A stretch of 64,000 bases of DNA from Diphasiastrum complanatum (Eukaryota > Streptophyta > Lycopodiopsida > Lycopodiales > Lycopodiaceae). Positions 23,765 to 33,746 of this stretch are shown here, piece by piece. The notes under the pieces are model-generated. The model made no database searches, was not told where the DNA came from, and saw nothing but the letters and a program-made list of their open reading frames with translations. A program made the position numbers and the translations under genes. Position 1 is the stretch's first letter. The number at the start of each line of letters is the position of its first letter. Where the stretch lies: the NCBI GenBank assembly GCA_029204225.1, contig CM055102.1, positions 62,045,168 to 62,109,167 of the forward strand, given 5' to 3'.

Positions 23765-23769
23765 ATACC
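23765..23769. repeat. Target site duplication, right copy
   Basis: ATACC, matching 18073-18077. Confidence 0.93.
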
Positions 23770-23779
23770 TATCTTTGAA

Positions 23780-24010
23780 AATGCTTCTCCCTGATTAACA
23801 GGGCTTGCCCTTGAGGAACCTATTGGAAGAAAGTATCGGGCCTATGAGTAGATCGACACCTTATTTGGGTTGATGGCTTTAGTTCTTGCTGCATCTATTG
23901 CTTCTCCTTCGAGTTCATAGAAAGTATTGATAAGTATTCCGAACGATTCATGAAGCATGAGTTCATTGAGGAATGAAAACTCATAAACTTCCTTTGAGGA
24001 GCTTTGTTCT
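23780..24010 (-). pseudogene. UDP-glycosyltransferase-like fragment
   Basis: The minus strand reads KEVYEFSFLNELMLHESFG, then ILINTFYELEGEAIDAA. This resembles the plant UGT segment where a GILVNTF-ELE motif precedes the inter-domain linker. A TAG interrupts the frame after VSIYS. In another frame IGPILSSNRF resembles the IGP motif that normally follows. About 75 residues of a roughly 470-residue family are visible. The copia at 18078-23764 lies immediately to the left, so it may have landed in or near an already decayed UGT copy. Identification is by motif only. Confidence 0.45.
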
Positions 24011-24448
24011 CATGCTATTACAAACCAATTTACCAACATATTTCAAATTTATCATCAACGGAAGACTCGTAAGTGCTCTATGTTTATTGCCATTTCAAAA
24101 TAGTACAAAATAATTGAAAATGGCATAATTTACAATTGCACATTCACTAATATTTGGCATGTCACAGATGTGAAAAAGATAGGAGCTGATAACGTGCTGC
24201 AAAGATCTACCTACAACAATCACCATTTTGGAAGAACAATAGCTTCAAATAAAGTTTAGTAAAAATCCGTGTATGGACTCTTTCATTCAATAAATGAAAG
24301 CCCAAGTTGGGCATCAGTACATGTATTTTGTGCTCCCATATTCATAAAATGGAACAACATTTGATATACCAATATACATTTTCCTATCAATTCTATATAT
24401 GTGCAATCTATATATGTTCTGTGCTATCTATATTTTTCTAATCTTTAT
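24011..24448. other. No recognised gene
   Basis: Spacer between the glycosyltransferase scrap and the 3' end of the Ulp1-like gene. It would include that gene's 3' flank. No clear element is visible. Confidence 0.4.
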
Positions 24449-25620
24449 CTAATATAATAACATCATCCTTAGCACCATCATTAACAATGGGAGGCTGAAA
24501 CCTTGCCCTCGCAAGTATGCTTAGGATAATTTCTTGTCTAAATTTGTACACCTGGCTTGATGTGTATTCAGGAAGTGTAAACTGCAAGATATAACATTCA
24601 TGTATTAGTAACGACTAAAAAAATCAATAGAAAAACTAATCACGATTCCAAAACCAAGAATAAACAGAATAAATTATCTTTGAAATATCAATATCTTCTT
24701 GAAAGTTGAACCACTCAAAAAATAACTTTGCATTATATAAACTGTACCACCACAACTGGATGAATCATTTTGCTGGGGTGACTGCAAAAAAATTCAGCAC
24801 ACAAGAAATCAATTAAGAAACAGAATGAACTAGAATGAAACAAATACATTAGAATACTGATTTCAAAATGTTTTTAAGAAAGATAGAATTTACCTCCAAA
24901 CTGACGATCTGCCAATCAATTGAATGGGGAACATCTGTTGGAATATATTTGCTTAAATATGACAAGCACATATCTACATTCTTATGCGTATTGCTAGCCG
25001 AGTTCATCTTGACACAAAATACTTTAATAGTATTATCTACAGATCTCTTAATAGAGATCAGGTTTAAACTCCAGTACTCACTACAAAATAATATAGAAAG
25101 TCCATTAGCTGCAATTTTGAGAACTATTTCTATTGATAATGCCAATGATAAAGCATTAAACATCAAAAAGCATTTAACATATCTTACTTGGTATGATAAG
25201 GCATGAGCACGTATTTTGTTGTTGGTGTGAATCCACTAGTAAGACATTGTGACAAAGTGTCGTTATCCTCCTTGAAGGCCTGAAGCAAAAAGTTACTGAA
25301 CTCCAACAATTTATTAGATGAATCTCTTGCAATGTCATATTGCAAGAATGTAATCCCAGACTCTATCACAAGATCATTGATAGAAGCCCGTCTATTTGAG
25401 ATCCAAACAATCAATAATTCTACAATTACTACTGAAGTCAAGTTCCTCTAATCCAAAACAAAATGGAACTCCAATTCTATCTACAACATCGAATATGTCA
25501 ATCTCAAATTTAATAATCGTCCGAATCTATATATGTATAAAAATTTGGAGGAGGAGGAGGTGGATGAGCAGTATCTACAAGATTATCCAAAATGGATGTA
25601 GCTATGTTTACAACCGTATC
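24449..25620 (-). pseudogene. Ulp1/C48-like protease exons downstream of histone-like domain
   Basis: A minus-strand exon series. Exon 1 is a Pro/Lys-rich linker (PTKRPRKQPAPKRALKK, then HPPPPPPNFYTYIDSDDY). Exon 2 ends near 25188 (INDLVIESGITFLQYD, YVLMPYHTK) with donor GTAAGAT. Exon 3, about 25080-24894, follows acceptor TTTTGTAG and starts SEYWSLNLISIK, where the catalytic HW of Ulp1 proteases reads YW. Exon 4 from 24781 carries SPQQNDSSSCG, the catalytic-cysteine motif, then a one-base frameshift before YNAKLFFEWF-like residues. Exon 5, about 24583-24449, reads YKFRQEIILSILARARF and stops. The same intron positions occur in the gene at 33747-35630. The lost histidine and the frameshift suggest a pseudogene or a non-catalytic copy. 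Ulp1 enzymes cut SUMO precursors and conjugates. Confidence 0.6.
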
Positions 25621-25789
25621 TAGTGCAGTAGTATCTACATTATCAACAGGGTTATTTTGAGGAGAATCCGTAATAATTGCTCTCCTAACTTTCTTCAGGG
25701 CTCTCTTGGGGGCTGGCTGCTTCCTAGGCCGCTTGGTAGGGAGGTCAGTCCTATCTAATGGATCAGGTTTGGGAGCAGCCAGTTGAGAC

Positions 25790-26080
25790 ATGTGTAACTT
25801 GGAATATCTTTTCCGCATCCTCGTCAGTAGTTGGAAATTCATAGGCATAACGGTTACTCTCTTAGCATGTATAGTGAGCAAAAATGAATATTTCAAAAAA
25901 AAGCTCATATAGTCCTCAACAGCCTCCTGAAGGCACTGCAGAGCCGAGGGTGTGAATCTGACAAAATGACCGAGATCATTCCTAGTAATGTGGCGGACAA
26001 CATGGTAGAATGGAGCAGTAAATTGGTTGATCTCTGATACTTACAGATATCAGAGAGCCACCTACTGTGGTTGCGCCTTC
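25790..26080 (-). pseudogene. Histone H3-like (possibly CENH3-like) fold
   Basis: The minus strand encodes CKYQRSTNLL, then after a frameshift PFYHVVRHITRNDL, VRFTPSALQCLQEAVEDYM, and finally TIHAKRVTVMPMNFQLL. These align with the H3 helix-1, helix-2 and helix-3 signatures (KYQ-ST-LL, PFQRLVREI, LQEA-EAYL, AIHAKRVTIMPKDIQL). Loop 1 is one residue longer than in canonical H3, and RxTxxAL resembles centromeric H3, both weak hints of a CENH3 type. Two or more frameshifts break the N-terminal part. The frame runs directly on into the Pro/Lys-rich linker of the Ulp1-like exons, with no stop between. The histone call is strong; the CENH3 subtype and any function are not established. Confidence 0.75.
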
Positions 26081-26179
26081 TAGTTTGAATGAAAGGATTA
26101 ATGGCAACGGCATAGGCTAAGGATGCGCCAGCAGAGAAGAATTCTCTCTTCGTCTGCTTTCTCTTGTCCTTTGAGGTAT

Positions 26180-26465
26180 TCTAAGGGATATCGCACTTGT
26201 GTGTGATGAGAAAGATAGGAATGGGAGGGGTTCAAAGCATTTATAGAGAAATGATATGTACAGAAATACAGTGTGGTATATCAGACCTGTGTGAGGGAAG
26301 TATAAGTGAAATCAGAGGATAGAAAAGTGAGGCACACAAGTGCAATACACAGAGACTGTATGCGGGGATATCAGACTTGTGCGCGGGGAAGGTAGTAGGT
26401 AGAATAGCAAATAAGCCAATGGCGCACAAGTGTGATATGCGAAGGAAAAAAAAGTGAAAAAAATG
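26180..26465. repeat. Direct repeat of about 91 bp upstream of the H3/Ulp1-like gene
   Basis: ATATCAGACCTGTGTGAGGG at 26277 recurs as ATATCAGACTTGTGCGCGGG at 26368, 91 bases apart, each followed by related sequence ending in GCACACAAGTG-type motifs. A reverse-oriented relative (GATATCGCACTTGTGTG) sits at about 26188. It lies in what would be the 5' flank of the minus-strand gene. Confidence 0.7.
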
Positions 26466-26599
26466 CCTCGTAGTTTGTGAGTTATATATCATTGTTTGCA
26501 CATGCGAAAGAACATCTTGTGCAAAATGTCAACTCGTTTGGAAGTGACATGTGGCACCCATCCGACCAATCATCTGGTGACACATATCACATTGTCATT

Positions 26600-26931
26600 T
26601 CACACGTTCCAAAGAGGCAATTTGGTTAAGGAATTTATTGTCTGATATTGATCTAGACAATCTGCAACAACAATGATCCAATGTGACAATCAGAGTGCAA
26701 TTGCATTGTCAATTAATCCTAGATCTCATTCTAGGAGCAAGCACATCGAGATCATATATCACTATACAAGGAGCATGACACTCAACAAGGAGGTGAGCCT
26801 AAAATTTTGCAGAGCACGATACATGGCAACTAACATATTTACAAAGGGATTGAATAAAAAAACACACAACAATTTTTGTGCTATCTTGAATTTCAGAGTC
26901 AAGGCATTTAAGAATCCAGATTAAGTAGGAG
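26600..26931 (+). pseudogene. Ty1/copia RNase H C-terminal relic
   Basis: From about 26610 the plus strand reads LVKEFIV/IWLRNLL-type residues, then IQCDNQSAIALSINPRSHSR, KHIEIIYHYTR and NIFTKGLNKKTH. This is the C-terminal RNase H of a copia polyprotein, including the third catalytic aspartate (CDNQSA). Nothing of the upstream RT is present. The frame closes near 26924 and a purine-rich tract (TTAAGTAGGAG) leads into an LTR start at 26932. An incomplete, dead element. Confidence 0.85.
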
Positions 26932-27560
26932 TGTTGGATTTCTATCCTCTCCATCCTTAAATCTTGCTAATCTAGATTCGTTTATTAGTTGTTGTAAATA
27001 TTGGCATAGTCACGACATCTGCAGAAATACAAGCCAAGTCGATGATAGTTTACATCGACATGTCTGAAGTCATCAACTTATCCAAAGTCATCGACATGTC
27101 TAGCATCTTCAAGTTACCCTACGTCCATGTCATTGACTTGGCCGAAATCATCGACATCCTCCACGTCTCCACCCTATTTGACGTCTGCGTCTTCGACTTT
27201 CGCGTCATCGACTTGTCCGCGACGTCTTGCAACTTGTCTACAATCTCTAACTTGTACGAAGTCATCAACATGTCCAACATCTCTAACTAGATTAGATGTC
27301 GACTGAAAGCCACGTGCAACAACAAGTAGTGTCTTAATCCTAATTTTATAAAGTTAACAATTCTTTTAATCAATTAGCCATGTGTACATATTCATCTAAG
27401 ATCGATGAATCAGTAGATCAATGATTTTCATTTAGAGCACATTGTATTGTTCTTCTTCTCTGTTATCACACAGTATTGTATAAAGAAGAACGCGTCTGCT
27501 GATCTGTTCTACAATCACATTGTATATCTACACGATTAATTCATCATTGATCCAGCAATT
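26932..27560 (+). repeat. Copia 3' LTR with internal tandem repeats
   Basis: It starts TGTTGGATTTCTATCC after the polypurine tract and resembles the LTR start at 61667. From 27035 to 27290 it contains degenerate tandem units based on AAGTCATCGACATGTC, which create an artificial 82-residue frame (EVINLSKVIDMS-type units). The right end is uncertain; no target duplication can be checked. Confidence 0.6.
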
Positions 27561-27919
27561 TAGTTTGTGCAAGGTGATTGCATGTTCGAACTGATTCATA
27601 CTTGCAAATTCATTGTTCCGTATATTTTATTGTTTTATAAGGCAAATAACACTACTCGATTTTCTTGCTCTGATCATTGCATTTTTTATACAATGCTTCC
27701 GCAAAGCCAAAACTCTACAATCAAGGTAATTTGTGCATGGGTAGGAAAGCGACTTAGTTGATCCAGCGACTTTGAAGCTGTGATCAGTAAGACAGACTTC
27801 GAAGACTTCAAAGTTGGTCTGATTACTGAATCGATAGACTTAGTTTCATACATCGAGAATTCCCTGTAGTTGCATTTTGTTGCAACAGGAATTGAAGGTT
27901 GATCCACTCGTCGAATCCC
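27561..27919. other. No clear feature between copia relics
   Basis: Possibly eroded copia sequence leading into the next RNase H relic; a direct repeat of CTTCGAAGACTTCAAAG type is visible near 27796. No reading frame is convincing. Confidence 0.3.
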
Positions 27920-28409
<490 letters not shown>

Positions 28410-28978
28410 CTCAATACTCAAATCCATTTATTAATAAACATCCTGAAAGATGTATAGAAGATTAAAAAAATCTGTTATGCTCGGATTTTTCCGATCCAAT
28501 GTCAAGCCTAACAAACAAAGATTTTTTGACCCTAAAAAATTATCTCAGCGCCTTCGAACATGTTCGGTTACATAATTAGCGGTATTTGTGTTGCTAATGT
28601 TTCATACCTTCATGTTCCTGATGGTATTGCAATCGTGCATGTTAATAGTCTTCAAACAATATGATGCTAGCAACTTGGAAAAGCAAACATTGAAGTATAA
28701 TAATTCTGTTTGTGAGAAGTCTAGCTTTAAGATTTTCAGTTAGCTTTATAACATAATACCACTACTTCATAAATGCCAAGAAAAACTCGAGAACTTTATG
28801 TTCTTGGGTGTTTTACTACTCTATAATTATCATACATATTTGTTTGTCTTACAGATATCAAGTTATAAATATGCACATAAAAACCAATTTGAATTTTTTC
28901 CATATTTTCATTCTATTTTAAACTGCTTTTGAAAGTCATAGAATAGTAATACGAACTTGTAGTTCCCAAGTCCCATTC
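28410..28978. other. No recognised gene
   Basis: Possible 3' LTR of the preceding copia relic at its left edge, then AT-rich DNA. No coding motif is seen. Confidence 0.4.
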
Positions 28979-31900
28979 ATGTTGATTTGCAAGTGCTATT
29001 GTTGCTATCCCCATAAACTTCTTCAGGAATTTTCAATCTCCTTGCTTTTTAACATGGATGTTAAATCAATGATAAACTTAAATGCACAATCCGAATTAGT
29101 AAAACATTTTCCAAAAAATACATATATTTTTATAGTATTTGCATTTCTTAGTAATTTCCAAAAGCAGCCCCATGAAATAAGACAACTTTTTATAAATTCC
29201 ATAAATACAGCTGATACAAATGCAGTTTGGTGGGAAAACAATTTCTTTTCAAATAAAACTTTTACAACACTTCATAGAAATATTCTCAATAGAAATATGC
29301 ATTTTGATAACATACTAAATATAACTCCGACGTGTATATATTATGATACATTTTGTTTGTTTTGGTTAGCATAACTATTAACATACGAAATTTGTATACA
29401 ACAATATAATCCAACATCTCATAACATTACTAATTATCCTGTATGCATAAATAAAAGCCATCTACGCATAACTATATTACTTGTGCTTACAAATCCACCA
29501 CAAATTTATCCTTGCAAAACAAACAAATGCGTGTTATTTCATAGTCCACAAAATTGTACTTCTTCATACAATTGGACAACGAACATGCTACACAGTTTAG
29601 AAAGTTTATTAATACAGCACCCAAACTTATATGCTCGACATGCGACAACTATTTTCAAATCACAATACCCACACATTTCTTGTACAATTCCAAGTATCAT
29701 CTACCACATTTACAAATTGAAAAGTCCATGTCCCACAATCTTTTGCTATTCGCAAACACGACACTCCTACATCTAAATCTTCTCATAAACAAACCTCACG
29801 TAACAATTTGGCAAATTGCCACTTTTGGATGAGAACCATAATTAGTTCTTTGCATTAGATACTCAACAACTCACCTACTGCCTCACAACAAACTATTATT
29901 ACAAAATTTAGAGGCCTACATAGGGACGTGCTGTAAATATACGAGTATTAAACATCGAATTACATAATTACAAAAAAAACTTCTTATAATAGTAACACAT
30001 ATAGACAAGATATTACGATTGCAAATTACCATGAACGTATAAATATTACCGATTACAAAACTACGTACAAAGTAATCGCACCTTGTGAAGGATACAACCC
30101 AATTGGACTATTTCAAGATGAGCATGTTGAAAAACTAAATTTCCCAACCCTATATTATGGACACCCATCAATAATTCTTATACCTACCAAACCATTGCCA
30201 AATGGGAGCTACAACTCTATGAGCATAAGTTCGCTCGACATACAACCAATTTATTTTTTAAAGCAATTAAAATACTAATTTGCCAAGTTCTTAATTCAAT
30301 ATGGATACGGTTACGAAAAGGAACATCACAACATCGAACATTGACAACAAGTGATGTATTGAAAGATACAAACATAGAACACCTACTACGATCAAATATC
30401 GGTTATAAAGATTTTGAACACATACGAACATCTCCAGATTATAAACACAAATTATGAAAAAGTGTTTTCGCCGTGATGTGTCAATTAGGACCATCAACAT
30501 TTTTCATCATGCTTTCTTGTGCAAAAACTAAATGAGATCCCCTAATAGAATGCTTCGAATACCTTCACCCAAATACTGAGTCTGTTTGTAATTATCGTAA
30601 CCGTAATGCATACCTACAGAATCTAATTAGAACAGACCCTAGCACCTATGCAAGATACTACAATTGCAAATTAAACACTTTAAAAAAACATTACTTTCAA
30701 ATAATAACACAATAATTGGTAAGTTAAATGATTACTTTTTCGTTACAAAATTCCAACATCGTGGTAGCCAACATGACCATGGTGTACTATGGATACAAAA
30801 TGCTCTGCTTTATAATAATACACAAATAGAAGATATTATTAACTTCATTGACAATTTCATTTCTTGTAACCGAACTAAATTACCTGCAAATAACATGGAC
30901 ATTCAAACTCATAACCATAAACAAACATGTTTCAAACCAAAAAATGCAACACATTGCAGTTTTTCTATCCACGTCCACCAATGCCATATCCGATGATTCT
31001 TAAGCCTTTAGAAAACTGTGCTACTTCTTCAGGAAAATATTATCAACAAATACATAACAATATACAAGAAAAAATATTACAAATTGATACAACATGTCAA
31101 GAAACATTTAGTGCATGGTTAAGTTCATTAAAATTATCAATTCACGATTATATTCAGGCATTACGGAGTAATATTAAAAAACAAACAATATTTTTGCATA
31201 AAGCACCACAAGACATTTATACAAATGCTTTCAATCCTCGTATTAGTGCATTATGGAATGCAACTATATATATTCAATACATTCTTGATCCATATGCAAC
31301 TGCAAGTTACTGCACGTCATATTTGACAAAGGCTGAAAGTGGTATTTCCAAAACTCTTAAAAATGCATTACAAACAAGTTTACAAAATAATGACGACACT
31401 CTCACACGATTAAAACATGAGTAATGCCCTTTTAAATACACAACAAATAAGTGCACAATTTGCTGCATTCATTGTACTTGCACTTCCTCTACATAGTTCA
31501 ACACGAACTATTACTTTCATAAATACATACCCTGAACATATGCAGGCATTTGTCTTAAAACGCAAAAGCGAGTTACAAAATCTAGAACCAAATTCCACAG
31601 ACATACACTACAAAACCAAAATTGAAAAAAGAATTGCACGACCAAATACCTATATGCATTTATGTTTAGTAGAATATATTACATGCTATCATATAACAAA
31701 CTCTAGCATTTGCAAACGTAGAACACCACAAATAATAAGATTCATACACTATAATTAGCACACAAGGATCCTGAAAACTTTTATTGTGAACAACTACTAC
31801 TATACAAGCCATCTACAAAATATGAAAATAACATTACATAACTTTCAAAGACGCATACGATTCCCACTATAATGCCATCCAAACGAATTCCACGAAATTA

Positions 31901-32040
31901 ATTACGAGTTCCCAGATCCATGAACTGCTCTTGTATCATCAACCCATTCTACCAATACAAACACTACAACTGAAAATTCCATGTCCAATATAAATCAACA
32001 TGATGAACAACAACATAACTACGACATCCAACTTGACATC
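28979..32040 (+). pseudogene. Helentron-type Helitron Rep region, frameshifted
   Basis: A run of plus-strand frames in very AT-rich, CA-rich DNA. Recognisable blocks: LICSTCDNYF near 29630; APCEGYNPIGLFQDEHVEKL near 30085; RTSPDYKHKL and QLGPSTFF near 30425-30500; DPSTYARYYN near 30640; the HUH region HRGSQHDHGVLW near 30755, with aspartate between the two histidines; LDPYATASYCTSYLTK near 31290, holding the Rep tyrosines; then QISAQFAAFIVLALPLHSS and NSTDI in 31417-31758. This order matches Helitron replication initiators of the EN-containing type known mainly from animals, fungi and oomycetes. Several stops break it and the helicase is absent. Confidence 0.8.
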
Positions 32041-32059
32041 CGTTTCATTCAAAAATCAA

Positions 32060-32430
32060 ATGCTTCACATAACCTTCAAGAAGATCCAGGGCATGGAACT
32101 GGCCGCAATAAGATTTGTAAGAGGGCGCAGGTGCAGTAGAGGACCATAGAAAAAAGCATGTAGGTGCATGCATATGAGGTAGCAGGCCACAGGTGGATCG
32201 CACCCAGGCAGATAGCGAGGGCTTGCAGAAGGTAGCCAGGCAACAAAAGTTGTGTGGCAACAGGCAGACAGTGAGGAGAGTTGCCACAAGCAGCGTCGAG
32301 CTACGGGAGCAGCGAGGGCCACAGAGAGGAGGGCTGCCACAGGCAGACAAAGGGCCACAGGCAGCGAGGAGCTACAGGAGCAGTGAGCCCTGTCTCTTAT
32401 CAACACCTACCAGATGACGCCCGACACAGT
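32060..32430. repeat. GC-rich block with GAGCTAC-GGAGCAG repeats
   Basis: The base composition changes sharply at about 32060. GAGCTACGGGAGCAGCGAG (near 32308) recurs as GAGCTACAGGAGCAGTGAG (near 32370), with CCACAGGCAG-type units between. The reading frames on both strands look like products of this composition. The origin is unknown. Confidence 0.5.
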
Positions 32431-33560
32431 TTGTGGAGTGCCACCTGGTCCATAAAAAAAAGTTTGACTCCGACAGTTGTTGCGCCTGCCCAGATGTGTT
32501 TTTGAAGTTTTCAACATGGGGCATCATTCAGGATGCTACCTATTGTGCATGGGCCCAAATGTGGGCTGTTTGATGCTGCTAAATTTTATATGGACTGTGT
32601 GGCTAAGTGAAAATTACACTCCTATGCCTCTATTCCCATTAATACTCCTATGCCTCCCATCAATACATAACAACCACACCACCACTATATTAATAATGAC
32701 TAAAGTTTCAAATGCTTTTATGTTATGCTAAACTTAGTTTATGATAAATTAAAAACCAAAATGTGTTTATAATAAAGTTTACAATGAATTTAAAAATATA
32801 ATGTTTTCAAGTAGTAGATAGTATGTGCTTTAAATTTAAATTTTTATTTTTATCACAGTAACCATATAGTCTTGTTTAGTTGTATTGTTATTATAAATTT
32901 AACATAGCAATAAACAAAATACTTGAAGTTTCCTGTTGTGATACTATTTTTTTGAGCTCTCCAACTAAATTGTACATATGAAAAAAATGCATTGCTATGT
33001 GACATGAGGACTTGTTTGAGATTTTGCTTGGTAGAAGTTTTAGGGTAGTTTTCTTTGTTCTCCATTTTTTTTGCAAAAGTTGATATGATATTTCAAGCCT
33101 TTGGTGTGTTGTATGTACAGGCTATTGAAAATGTAAACTTGGAGATGGGCAGTAGACATGTCATTGCAAGCGTCTAAAGATGCCACAAATCATTTATAAA
33201 AAAATGTAATGCTAAAGCTCACAAGTTTCAGGTTTAGGGTTTATGGAAAAAGAAGATTGCAAAATGTGCTTTGAGGTATAATCCCAAGTCATCAATATCC
33301 CAAATACCCCAAATTTCACAGCCATATATTGTAAAAAACAAAAAAGAACCACGATTTTCATCACACAAGTGAACAATAAAATCCATGACGAAGATTGCGT
33401 TAACTAGTTTGTACTATTAATGGAATAGTTCGTGGAAATATTTTCAGGATTGTGATGGATTGAAGTAGACATTAATTGACATCGAGCTCTCTGACACTCT
33501 ATAAAATATAGAACATGGACACCTTCAATTCATATGTTGATTGATTTTTTTTGAGTTCGC
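32431..33560. other. No recognised gene
   Basis: AT-rich DNA with short frames lacking motifs on both strands. It lies between the Helentron relic and the 3' flank of the Ulp1-like gene. Confidence 0.45.
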
Positions 33561-33746
33561 CAAAAACACTTTGATCATTGCCTGTCGAAAACTGTAGATG
33601 TTGTCAGTTGAGTAGCTTGGGCACACGTAATGTACAGACCAAAACAATTAGTTAGAAGCTTCAATATGAGCATAGATATTATTATAAGCCTATAGATACA
33701 AAAAATGTTTTTGATGTTGAAGAGTGTGGAACCAAGGATATATACC

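Noticed and set aside
27042-27290. 82-codon repetitive frame as a gene
   Set aside because: It lies inside a copia LTR and consists of degenerate tandem units.
30291-30500. Minus-strand frame antisense to the Helentron Rep
   Set aside because: The plus strand carries conserved Rep blocks, and the antisense frame has no motif.
32391-32410. CTGTCTCTTAT, resembling a sequencing-transposon end
   Set aside because: Only the first 11 bases match and the rest diverges; most likely coincidence, so no contamination claim.
32045-32505. Overlapping GC-rich frames on both strands
   Set aside because: All are explained by a short GC-rich repeat block; none has a domain motif.
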